Shown here one piece after another: positions 15,241 to 22,043 of a DNA stretch of 64,000 bases; positions within the stretch are counted from its first letter, which is position 1; each line of letters opens with the position of its first letter. The position numbers were made by a program, and so were the translations under genes. Origin of the DNA: Kineococcus terrestris (GTDB lineage: Bacteria; Actinomycetota; Actinomycetes; Actinomycetales; Kineococcaceae); NCBI RefSeq assembly GCF_041020765.1, contig NZ_JBEUEJ010000007.1, one strand, 5' to 3'. The notes beneath the pieces were generated by a model. The model ran no database searches. It saw nothing but the letters and a program-made list of their open reading frames with translations, and was not told where the DNA came from.

Positions 15241-16218
15241 GCCCTCGACCCCGACGGGCGTCCCGTCCCGGCCGCGCTCGGCCACCTCGCGCGAGCGCGC
15301 CGCGTCGGGCACGACGACGACCGGGCCGCCGGCGCGGTGCAGCAGGTCGTGGCTCGTCGAGCCCAGCAGCGCCGTGAGGAACGCGCCGTGCCCGCGCGCG
15401 CCGACCACCAGCAGCTGGGCGTGCGCGGCCGCCGTCAGCAGCGCGTCGGAGGGGTGGACGTCCTCGACGAGCTCGCCGGTCACCTCCACGCCCGGGTGGG
15501 CCGCGCGCGCCCGCGCGCAGACCTCCTCCAGCGACCGCCGCTGCTCCTCCCGGACCCGCTCCCGCGCGCGGGCCCGGTCGTCCTCGGGCGGCAGCCACGA
15601 GCCCGCCGGGTGGTACGCCCACACCCGCAGCACGCGCACCGCCGTCCCCGCCGCGCGGGCCAGGGCGGCGGCCGCGTCGACGGCGGCGTCCGCCTGGCGG
15701 GAGCCGTCGTGCCCGACGACGACGCCGCGGGCCCCGGCGGGGGCGTCCTCGCGCACGACGGCCACCGGGCAGCGCGCGTGCGAGGCGGCGTACAGGCTCG
15801 TCGAGCCGAGCTGGAAGCCGCCGAGCGCGCCCGAGCGCAGCCGGCTGCGCCGCCGGGCACCCGTCACGAGCAGCGCGGCGCCCTCCGCGGCCCGCCGCAG
15901 CGCGTGGCGGGGGTGGTCGCGCGGGACGCTGCGGTGCACCAGCAGGCCGGGGTGCTCGGCGCGCACCCGCTCGGACAGCTCGTCGAGCACCGCGCGCGCC
16001 GCCCGCTCGGCCTCCTCGGTGATCTTCACGGCGTAGTGGACGCTGGCCGCGTCGCCCGTGACGGGCAGCGGCACGGCGCTCACCAGCTCCAGCTCCACCC
16101 CGCGCCACGCCGCCTGGCGCGCCGCCCACGCCACCGCCGCCCGGGCCCCCTCCAGGTCGCCGACCCCGACGACGACGGCGCCCCGAGCCACCCGGCGCTC
16201 CGGTCGCTGAACGCTCAC
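15238..16218 (-). CDS. Universal stress protein, tandem UspA domains
   Basis: A 326-aa cytoplasmic protein made of two UspA domains (about 15-165 and 170-305). The second domain keeps the ATP-binding pattern G-x2-G-x9-G-S/T in GARGHGAFLTALLGSTSH; the first has GARRRSRLRSGALGGFQLGS with a similar layout. VVGHDGSRQADAAVD starts domain two. Tandem ATP-binding USPs such as Rv2623 are core members of the mycobacterial DosR regulon and slow growth. GTG at 16218 follows a GGGGAGGGGGAG ribosome site. A DosR-box-like palindrome lies 99 bp upstream. It shares orientation with dosR-dosS and the second USP gene. Confidence 0.92.
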   Translation of the reverse strand: MSVQRPERRVARGAVVVGVGDLEGARAAVAWAARQAAWRGVELELVSAVPLPVTGDAASVHYAVKITEEAERAARAVLDELSERVRAEHPGLLVHRSVPRDHPRHALRRAAEGAALLVTGARRRSRLRSGALGGFQLGSTSLYAASHARCPVAVVREDAPAGARGVVVGHDGSRQADAAVDAAAALARAAGTAVRVLRVWAYHPAGSWLPPEDDRARARERVREEQRRSLEEVCARARAAHPGVEVTGELVEDVHPSDALLTAAAHAQLLVVGARGHGAFLTALLGSTSHDLLHRAGGPVVVVPDAARSREVAERGRDGTPVGVEG

Positions 16219-16316
16219 CGCTCCCCCTCCCCGGCGCGGGACCCCGTGCGGGGCACCGGCGGTGCCCCCGGCCCGCGTCCTGGCCCGACCCTGCGCCCGC
16301 ACCGCGGCCCGGACCA

Positions 16317-16330
16317 GGGACCTAGGTCAC
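16317..16330. promoter_or_regulatory. DosR-box-like palindrome upstream of the first universal stress gene
   Basis: GGGACCTAGGTCAC. Against the DosR core GGGACTWWAGTCCC it preserves GGGAC, the central W at position 7 and the GTC of the right arm, with an almost perfect palindrome (one mismatch). It overlaps the stop codon of the upstream stress-protein gene and sits 99 bp before the next start. Confidence 0.55.
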
Positions 16331-17349
16331 GCGGTGCGCGCGCCCCCACCGGCCGGGGCCGCGCCGGTCAGCGCCGGCGACCACGCGCGCGGCACCACCA
16401 CCACCGGCAGCTCCGTGCGGCGCAGCACCGCGTGGCTGGTGGAGCCCAGCACGGCCGTCAGCAGCCCGCCGCGCCCGCGCGAGCCCACCACCAGCAGCCG
16501 GGCGCCGGCCGCCGCCTCCGCGAGCACGTCGGAGGCGAAGCGGTCCTCCACCAGGCGCACCTCCACGCCCACCGGGTGCTCGCGCTGCACGTCGCGGGCC
16601 AGCGCCTCGGCCTGGGCCCGCAGCTGCGCCGCCTGGGCGGCGCGGGCCTGCTGCGGCAGCCGCCCGGCCCCGGCCCGGCCCCGGTCGGCGGTCGGGCCCT
16701 CCACCGGCGCCTGCCACACCCGCAGCAGGTGGACGGCCTCGGCGGAGCCCGTCGCCGCGGCGCGCAGGTCGGCCTCGGCCGCGGCGAAGCGCACCGCCGC
16801 CACCGAGGCCGGGGAGCCGTCGACGCCGACGACGACCCCGCGGGCGGCCGACGGCGGGCGGCGCACGACCGCGACGGGGCAGGCGGCCCGTCCGGCCAGG
16901 TCGACGCTCGTCGCGCCCGGCCGGGAGGCCACCGCCCGCGCGCCGGGCCGCTCCGGGCCGCCCGTGACGAGCAGCGCGGCGCCGTCGGCCAGCCGCAGCA
17001 GGACCCGGCGCACGTCCCCGTGCAGCACCGAGCAGCGCACCCGCGGGCCGGCACCGGCGGTCCGGCTCCCCCGGACCCGCTCCAGGTGCGCGCGGACGAG
17101 GTCCTCGGCGCGCCGCAGCACGTCCCAGCCCGCGCCGTCGCGGGCCGCCAGCAGGTCCGCCGACGTCCACCCGAAGGCCGCGCCGAGGGCGTCCTGGGCG
17201 GTGGCGGGCTCGTCCACGACGTGCACCAGGTGCAGCGCCGCGCCCCGCAGCACGGCCTCGTCCGCCGCCCACAGCAGCGCCGCCTCGCAGGCGCGCACGT
17301 GCTCGACCGCCACGACGACCTCGCGCGCCCCGTCCCCCACCGGTTCCAC
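16327..17349 (-). CDS. Universal stress protein, tandem UspA domains
   Basis: A 340-aa paralogue of the neighbouring stress protein with two UspA domains. Domain one starts at EVVVAVEHVRACEAALLWAA and domain two at GVVVGVDGSPASVAAVRFAA; the second has GSRGRGGLLTAVLGSTSH, the ATP-binding loop. Domain one has LVTGGPERPGARAV in place of a canonical loop and is probably non-binding. The GTG at 17349 gives a complete first strand; GTG at 17340 is an alternative. A GGGACC palindrome lies 37 bp upstream in the region shared with the divergent phosphoketolase gene. Function inferred: nucleotide-dependent stress or dormancy modulator. Confidence 0.9.
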   Translation of the reverse strand: MEPVGDGAREVVVAVEHVRACEAALLWAADEAVLRGAALHLVHVVDEPATAQDALGAAFGWTSADLLAARDGAGWDVLRRAEDLVRAHLERVRGSRTAGAGPRVRCSVLHGDVRRVLLRLADGAALLVTGGPERPGARAVASRPGATSVDLAGRAACPVAVVRRPPSAARGVVVGVDGSPASVAAVRFAAAEADLRAAATGSAEAVHLLRVWQAPVEGPTADRGRAGAGRLPQQARAAQAAQLRAQAEALARDVQREHPVGVEVRLVEDRFASDVLAEAAAGARLLVVGSRGRGGLLTAVLGSTSHAVLRRTELPVVVVPRAWSPALTGAAPAGGGARTA

Positions 17350-17385
17350 CCCGCGAGGGTCGCCCGGCCCCCGGGCCCGGCACCA

Positions 17386-17399
17386 GGGACCTCCGGCCC
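17386..17399. promoter_or_regulatory. DosR-box-like palindrome in the usp-phosphoketolase divergent promoter
   Basis: GGGACCTCCGGCCC, flanked by CA and TG that extend the inverted repeat (CAGGG...CCCTG). It differs at one base from the minus-strand reading of the site at 11909-11922. It is 37 bp from the stress-protein start and 131 bp from the phosphoketolase start. Confidence 0.6.
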
Positions 17400-17529
17400 T
17401 GTCCAGCGCCCGCGCCACCCGGTCGGATCGGCTGTCGTGATCACCCGTCGCGACACCGGGACGACCGCCGTCCACCGCGCCACCGGCACCCGGGTGGAGC
17501 AGGCTGGGGACCCCGCACCGAGGAGGACC

Positions 17530-19992
17530 ATGTCCGCCGCCCCGGCCCCCGCCCCCGCCGAGACCCGCACCGCTGCCGCTCCCGCCCCCGTGCCCGGGCC
17601 GCCGCGCCCGCTGGACGAGGACCTGCGCGCCCGGCTGGCCTCGCCCGACGCCCACGAGCTCGCCGTCCTCGACGCCTGGTGGCGCGCCGCGAACTACCTG
17701 ACCGTCGGGCAGATCTACCTGCAGGACGACCCGCTGCTGCGCCGGCCGCTGACCGCGGACGACGTCAAGGCGCGGCTGCTCGGGCACTGGGGCACCAGCC
17801 CCGGGCTGTCGTTCGTGTACGCCCACCTGTCGCGGCTGGTGCGGCTGACCGACCAGGCCGCCCTCTACCTCACCGGCCCCGGGCACGGCGGTCCGGCCCT
17901 CGTGGCCGCCGCCCACCTGGAGGGCACCTACACCGAGCGGTTCCCGCACGTCGGCCAGGACGCCGAGGGCCTGCGCCGGCTGTTCCGGCAGTTCTCCTCC
18001 CCCGGCGGCATCCCCAGCCACGTGTCGGTCACCACGCCGGGCTCCATCCACGAGGGCGGGGAGCTGGGGTACGTCCTCGTGCACGCCTTCGGCGCCGTCA
18101 TGGACAACCCCGACCTGCTCGCGCTGGCCGTCGTGGGCGACGGGGAGGCCGAGACCGGGCCGCTGGAGGGTTCCTGGAAGGGGATCTCGTTCCTCGACGC
18201 GCGCCGCGACGGCGCCGTCCTGCCCGTCCTGCACCTGAACGGCGCGAAGATCTCCGGCCCGACGGTGCTGGGGCGCAAGGACCCCGCCGAGGTGCGTTCC
18301 CTGCTGACCGGCCACGGGTACGAGGTGCTGGAGGTCGGCGGCGACGACCTGCCGGGGATGCACGAGCGGTTCGCCGACGTCCTCGCCCGCGCGTACGCCT
18401 CGATCCGCCGGATCCAGGAGGAGGCGCGCGCCGGCAGCGCCCCGGCCGGGCGGCCGCGCTGGCCGGTGGTCGTGCTGCGCACCCCCAAGGGCTGGACGGG
18501 GCCGGGAACCGTCGACGGCACCCCGGTGGCCGGCACGTTCCGCGCCCACCAGGTCCCGCTGTCCGGGGTGAAGGACGACCCGGCGCACCTGCGGCTGCTG
18601 GAGGAGTGGCTGCGCTCGTACCGGCCCGAGGAGCTGTTCGACGCCGACGGCGCGCCCACGGACCTCGTGCGGGCCGCGAACCCCGCCGGCCCGCTGCGGC
18701 TGTCCGCGACCCCGCACGCCAACGGCGGGCTGCTCACCCGCGACCTCGACCTCCCGGACGTGCGGGAGTACGCCGTGGACGTCGACCGGCCCGCCGCCGC
18801 GCGCGCAGAATCGACCCGGCGCCTCGGGGAGCTGCTGCGCGACGTGTACCGGCGCAACCCCGACACGTTCCGGCTGTTCTGCCCCGACGAGACGGAGAGC
18901 AACCGCCTCGGCGCCGTGTTCGAGGCGAGCGACCGGGCGTGGGCCGAGCGCGTCGAGGACGGCGACGTGTCGCTGTCCCCGGGCGGGCGCGTCGTGGAGG
19001 TCCTCAGCGAGCACAACTGCCACGGCTGGCTGGAGGGGTACACCCTCACCGGCCGGCACGGCCTGTTCGCCACCTACGAGGCGTTCGCGATGGTCAGCGC
19101 CTCCCAGACCGTCCAGCACGCCAAGTGGCTGGAGGAGGCCGGGAAGCTGCCGTGGCGCGCGAGCGTGCCCAGCCTGAACCTGCTGCTGACCTCCACCGCC
19201 TGGCGCAACGACCACAACGGGTTCTCCCACCAGGGCCCGGGGCTGCTGCAGGTCGCCATCACCCAGCGCCCCGAGGTGTCCCGGGTGTGGCTGCCGCCGG
19301 ACGCGAACTGCCTGCTGCGGGTGGCCGACCACTGCCTGCACAGCCGCGACCGCGTCAACCTCGTCGTCATCGACAAGCAGCCGCAGCTGCAGTACCTGAC
19401 GATCGACGAGGCCGCCGAGCACTGCGCGCGCGGCGCCTCGGCGTGGGCGTGGGCCGGCACCGACGACGGGTCCGCCGACCCCGACGTCGTCCTCGGCTGC
19501 GCCGGGGACGTCGTCACGATGGAGACGGTGGCCGCGGCCGCGCTGCTGCGCGAACGGCTGCCGCAGCTGCGGGTGCGCGTCGTCAACGTCGTCGACCTCA
19601 TGTCGCTGCCCCGGCCGGGGGACCACCCGCACGGCATGTCGGAACTGCGGTTCCGCGAGCTGTTCACCGACACCGTCGACGTCGTGTTCGCCTTCCACGG
19701 GTTCCCCGGCGCCGTGCACCAGCTCGTCCACGGCCGCCCCGACGCCGACCGCTTCCACGTGCGGGGTTTCATCGAGGAGGGCACCACCACCACGCCGTTC
19801 GACATGACGGTGCGCAACCGCGCCTCCCGCTACCACCTCGTGCTCGACGCGCTGAACAACGCCCGCCGGCTGCCGCCCGGCGCGGACGACCTCGCGGCGT
19901 TCTGCCGCTCCCAGCTGGAACGGCACGAGCGGTACGTCGTCGAGCACCTGGTCGACATGCCCGAGGTGGCCGGCTGGACCCTGCCCGCCTGA
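17530..19992 (+). CDS. xfp: Xylulose-5-phosphate / fructose-6-phosphate phosphoketolase
   Basis: Thiamine-diphosphate enzyme of 820 aa that splits xylulose 5-phosphate (or fructose 6-phosphate) with phosphate to acetyl phosphate plus a sugar phosphate. Diagnostic blocks: ANYLTVGQIYLQDDPLLR, LTGPGHGGPALVAAAHLEG, SSPGGIPSHVSVTTPGSIHE, AVVGDGEAETGPLEGSWKG (ThDP motif), LHLNGAKISGPT, the pyrimidine-binding glutamate region SEHNCHGWLEGYTL, and TSTAWRNDHNGFSHQGPG. The ATG has AGGAGGA 4-10 nt upstream, and an Ala/Pro-rich ~30-residue leader precedes the family core. Its neighbours suggest induction under low oxygen or NO stress, where acetyl phosphate allows ATP synthesis without respiration; that link is inference. 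Confidence 0.96.
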   Translation: MSAAPAPAPAETRTAAAPAPVPGPPRPLDEDLRARLASPDAHELAVLDAWWRAANYLTVGQIYLQDDPLLRRPLTADDVKARLLGHWGTSPGLSFVYAHLSRLVRLTDQAALYLTGPGHGGPALVAAAHLEGTYTERFPHVGQDAEGLRRLFRQFSSPGGIPSHVSVTTPGSIHEGGELGYVLVHAFGAVMDNPDLLALAVVGDGEAETGPLEGSWKGISFLDARRDGAVLPVLHLNGAKISGPTVLGRKDPAEVRSLLTGHGYEVLEVGGDDLPGMHERFADVLARAYASIRRIQEEARAGSAPAGRPRWPVVVLRTPKGWTGPGTVDGTPVAGTFRAHQVPLSGVKDDPAHLRLLEEWLRSYRPEELFDADGAPTDLVRAANPAGPLRLSATPHANGGLLTRDLDLPDVREYAVDVDRPAAARAESTRRLGELLRDVYRRNPDTFRLFCPDETESNRLGAVFEASDRAWAERVEDGDVSLSPGGRVVEVLSEHNCHGWLEGYTLTGRHGLFATYEAFAMVSASQTVQHAKWLEEAGKLPWRASVPSLNLLLTSTAWRNDHNGFSHQGPGLLQVAITQRPEVSRVWLPPDANCLLRVADHCLHSRDRVNLVVIDKQPQLQYLTIDEAAEHCARGASAWAWAGTDDGSADPDVVLGCAGDVVTMETVAAAALLRERLPQLRVRVVNVVDLMSLPRPGDHPHGMSELRFRELFTDTVDVVFAFHGFPGAVHQLVHGRPDADRFHVRGFIEEGTTTTPFDMTVRNRASRYHLVLDALNNARRLPPGADDLAAFCRSQLERHERYVVEHLVDMPEVAGWTLPA

Positions 19993-20016
19993 TCCCACCG
20001 CCCCCGCCCTCCCGTC

Positions 20017-20089
20017 CTCACCGCGGAAAACCGGGTTTCCAGCGTGTCGGGCGCCTTGTGCCCTCGGAAACCCGGTTTCCGCGGTGAGG
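20017..20089. repeat. Palindromic repeat copy A (also a likely terminator)
   Basis: The arms CCTCACCGCGGAAAACCGGG (continuing GTTTCC's equivalent to 20040) and the complementary arm at 20066-20089 pair over ~24 bp with one bulged A and a ~25-nt loop. Each arm also contains its own GGAAACCCGG-type palindrome. The element is between the convergent phosphoketolase and DUF559 genes. Its central part (CGCCCGACACGCTGGAAACC on the minus strand) recurs on the other side of the DUF559 gene. Confidence 0.75.
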
Positions 20090-20122
20090 GCAGGGTGGAC
20101 GGACGGTCGCGGTCGTCGCGGT

Positions 20123-21049
20123 TCAGCGCAGGACGAGGCCGCGCGCCGCCTGCCGGGCGACGGCGCGGCGGGCGGCGTCGACCACCTCGCCGGGGTCGCG
20201 CAGCGATCCGGCCGTGACGTGGACGACCTCCCAGCCGGCGTCACGCAGCGCGGTGATCCGCCGGCGGTCGGACTCCAGCGCCTCGCGCAGTGCGTGCCAG
20301 CGGCCGTCGTACTCGACCGCCACGCGGGCGCCGCGGACGGCCAGGTCGACGCGGGCGATGAACCGCCCACCGGCGTCCAGCACGGTCACCGCCGGTTCGA
20401 CGTCCAGCCCGGCGAGGAGCAGGTGCACGCGCAAGCGCGACTCGGGCTGGGACTCCGCGCGCGGGTCGCACAGTTCCGCGGCCCGCCGTGCCGGCCGCAC
20501 CCACGGGTCGTGGCGCACGTCGACCCACGCGCGGAAGGAAGCCGGGTCGAACCCGCCCGCACGGGCGAACGCGTCGAGCAGCGCCACCCCGTCGGGCAGC
20601 GGTGCTCGCGAGCACAGGTCGAAGGCGATCCGTTCCGGGACCGCCAGCCGCGTGGTGCGCCACCGCCGGCTCGCGACGACGTCCTGCGCGAGGCGCACGT
20701 CGACGCCGCGCGGCAGGGTGTCCGGGCCTCCCGCCGGGAGCAGCACCGTCACGGGGTCGTCGCGGTCGGCGAGCGGGACGCCGGAGGCTGTCGCCGCGGA
20801 CCTGCCGGTGAGGACACCGCCGGGCGGCAGGAGGAGACCCACGGCCTCGCAGCGCAGCTCGTGGGTGACCGGCAGGCCGGCGGGCGCGTAGACGCCGCGC
20901 ACCAGCCGCTGGACACCGGGACCGCGCAGCTGCGCCTCGGTCAGCGCACCGGCGGCGACGGCGTCGCGGCCGGTGAAGACGCGGGGCAGGGACGGTCGTC
21001 GGGAGATCCGCACCCGCGCACGTTCGCCGTGCCGGCTGCTCCTCCGCAT
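20123..21049 (-). CDS. DUF559/AbiEi-like protein of unknown function
   Basis: A 308-aa protein common in actinobacteria. The N-terminal ~100 residues resemble the AbiEi antitoxin winged-helix type (SLPRVFTGRDAVAAGALTEA; VQRLVRGVYAPAGLPVTHEL). The C-terminal ~100 residues resemble a DUF559/Vsr-like nuclease fold (PESRLRVHLLLAGLDVEPAV; GGRFIARVDLAVRGARVAVE; YDGRWHALREALESDRRRIT; ALRDAGWEVVHVTA), with E, D, E and an ALRDAGWEVV strand expected for a restriction-like core. No partner toxin is adjacent. No ribosome site precedes the ATG; a GTG 36 bp downstream is an alternative start. Both sides carry the same palindromic repeat, which could mean insertion as a unit. Confidence 0.75.
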   Translation of the reverse strand: MRRSSRHGERARVRISRRPSLPRVFTGRDAVAAGALTEAQLRGPGVQRLVRGVYAPAGLPVTHELRCEAVGLLLPPGGVLTGRSAATASGVPLADRDDPVTVLLPAGGPDTLPRGVDVRLAQDVVASRRWRTTRLAVPERIAFDLCSRAPLPDGVALLDAFARAGGFDPASFRAWVDVRHDPWVRPARRAAELCDPRAESQPESRLRVHLLLAGLDVEPAVTVLDAGGRFIARVDLAVRGARVAVEYDGRWHALREALESDRRRITALRDAGWEVVHVTAGSLRDPGEVVDAARRAVARQAARGLVLR

Positions 21050-21105
21050 GGTCGAGCAGCGCAGCTGTGGACGTGCTCGCGGTCATCCCGCTGTGGACAC
21101 CTCGT

Positions 21106-21143
21106 CCGGGTTCCCGCGGTCGCGCTCGACCGCGGGAACCCGG
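21106..21143. repeat. Perfect inverted repeat upstream of the DUF559 gene
   Basis: CCGGGTTCCCGCGGTC (21106-21121) and GACCGCGGGAACCCGG (21128-21143) form a perfect 16-bp stem with a 6-nt loop. It directly adjoins repeat copy B and shares its GGGAACCCGG core. Confidence 0.8.
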
Positions 21144-21148
21144 GTTCC

Positions 21149-21195
21149 GGCGCCCGAGAGGCTCGCGACACGCTGGAAACCCGGGTTTCCGCGGG
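21149..21195. repeat. Palindromic repeat copy B
   Basis: GGCGCCCGA, an extra ~9-10 bp, then GACACGCTGGAAACCCGGGT and TTCCGCGG. Apart from the insertion and one G it is the reverse complement of 20021-20055 (copy A). Thus inverted copies bracket the DUF559 gene. It contains the 16-bp palindrome GGAAACCCGGGTTTCC. Confidence 0.75.
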
Positions 21196-21245
21196 GAGGC
21201 GGACGGCGGTGAGGCGGCCCGGTGTGAGCGGGCCAGGCGCGCGGG

Positions 21246-21470
21246 TCAGCCGACCTGGCGCACCCGCCACGCCCGCCCGCCGACCTCGACGACGTCGCCG
21301 TCGGCGAGCTGGCGGCCGCGGCGCTCCTCGACCTCGCCGCTGACCGTGACGTCCCCGCCGGCCAGCAGCTCGCGGGCCTCGCCGCCGGTGCCGACCACCC
21401 CGGCCAGCTTGAGGAACTGACCGAGGCGGACGGTGCCGGTCACGTCGACGTCGCGCGGGGTGCTCACCAC
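21246..21470 (-). CDS. S4-domain RNA-binding protein
   Basis: A 74-aa single S4 domain of the YaaA/YlxQ-like small type: VRLGQFLKLAGVVGTGGEAR, ELLAGGDVTVSGEVEERRGR, QLADGDVVEVGGRAWRV. Such proteins bind structured RNA or ribosomal particles. The translation start can be either of two adjacent GTG codons (21470 or 21467). It is followed (minus direction) by nothing closer than the repeat region and preceded by the small acidic protein gene. Confidence 0.88.
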   Translation of the reverse strand: MVSTPRDVDVTGTVRLGQFLKLAGVVGTGGEARELLAGGDVTVSGEVEERRGRQLADGDVVEVGGRAWRVRQVG

Positions 21471-21513
21471 CCCAGCCTGCCGTCCCGGCCCGGCGACCGC
21501 CGCCCCGGGGTCC

Positions 21514-21903
21514 TCAGTCGTCGTCGACGGCGAGCGCCGCCAGGACGGCGGCGATGCGGTCGGCGTCGGCGCGGGTCAGGCGCTCGGGGACCACGACCTC
21601 GGCGTACCCGCCGCGCAGCAGCGGGACGGTGTGCCGCAGCACCCCGGCGGCCGGGACCACCCCGACGACCTCCGCGTCCACGGTGCCGGCGTCCGCGCCG
21701 GTCCGCCGGGGGCGCACCGGCTCGTCGACGGAGTCCTCCACGGGCTCGGCGGCCTCCGGGCGCGCCCCGGCGCCGCCGAGGAACGCCTTGAGCCGCTCGA
21801 TGCCCTGCGCGGCCACGCGCTCCGCGGCCGGGTCCAGCCGGCCCTGCCGCAGCAGCTGCTGCAGCACCTGCTCGAGGGGCTTGTCCCCCGGTCGCTCGTT
21901 CAT
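21514..21903 (-). CDS. Conserved-looking small protein of unknown function
   Basis: A 129-aa acidic protein beginning with a helical segment (KPLEQVLQQLLRQGRLDPAA) and an IERLKAFLGG amphipathic stretch, a Pro/Glu-rich linker (about 48-75), and a C-terminal domain (TVPLLRGGYAEVVVPERLTR, ADADRIAAVLAALAVDD). The C-terminal 'VVVPERLTRADADRIAAVL' wording is seen in bacterial proteins where a short beta-hairpin is followed by a regulatory helix; no function is assigned. GGAGGG lies 12 nt upstream of the ATG. It lies between an ABC exporter gene and an S4 gene, all on the minus strand. Confidence 0.75.
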   Translation of the reverse strand: MNERPGDKPLEQVLQQLLRQGRLDPAAERVAAQGIERLKAFLGGAGARPEAAEPVEDSVDEPVRPRRTGADAGTVDAEVVGVVPAAGVLRHTVPLLRGGYAEVVVPERLTRADADRIAAVLAALAVDDD

Positions 21904-22043
21904 CGTCCCCGCTGCCCTCCGCGTCGTCCGCGGGGCGCCGGCGCGCCCCGCTCGAGCCTCCACCCAACACGGGCGCGGCGCGCGGCGGCGTCCCCCGGTG
22001 GTCGCCGGTCGCGGCGCCGACCGGCTGCCGCGCGGGCCGGGGC

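Noticed and set aside
17457..17474. GGGACGACCGCCGTCC-like repeat in the xfp promoter
   Set aside because: Arm spacing is 2 bp too long for the palindrome family seen at the three listed sites.
17350..20370. Minus-strand open frame joining the stress-protein gene to a long extension opposite phosphoketolase
   Set aside because: Only the part from 17349 down has Usp domains; the upstream part is antisense to xfp and repetitive in composition.
20123..21049. Complete type IV toxin-antitoxin system at the DUF559/AbiEi-like gene
   Set aside because: The N-terminus is antitoxin-like, but no AbiEii-type nucleotidyltransferase toxin is adjacent.
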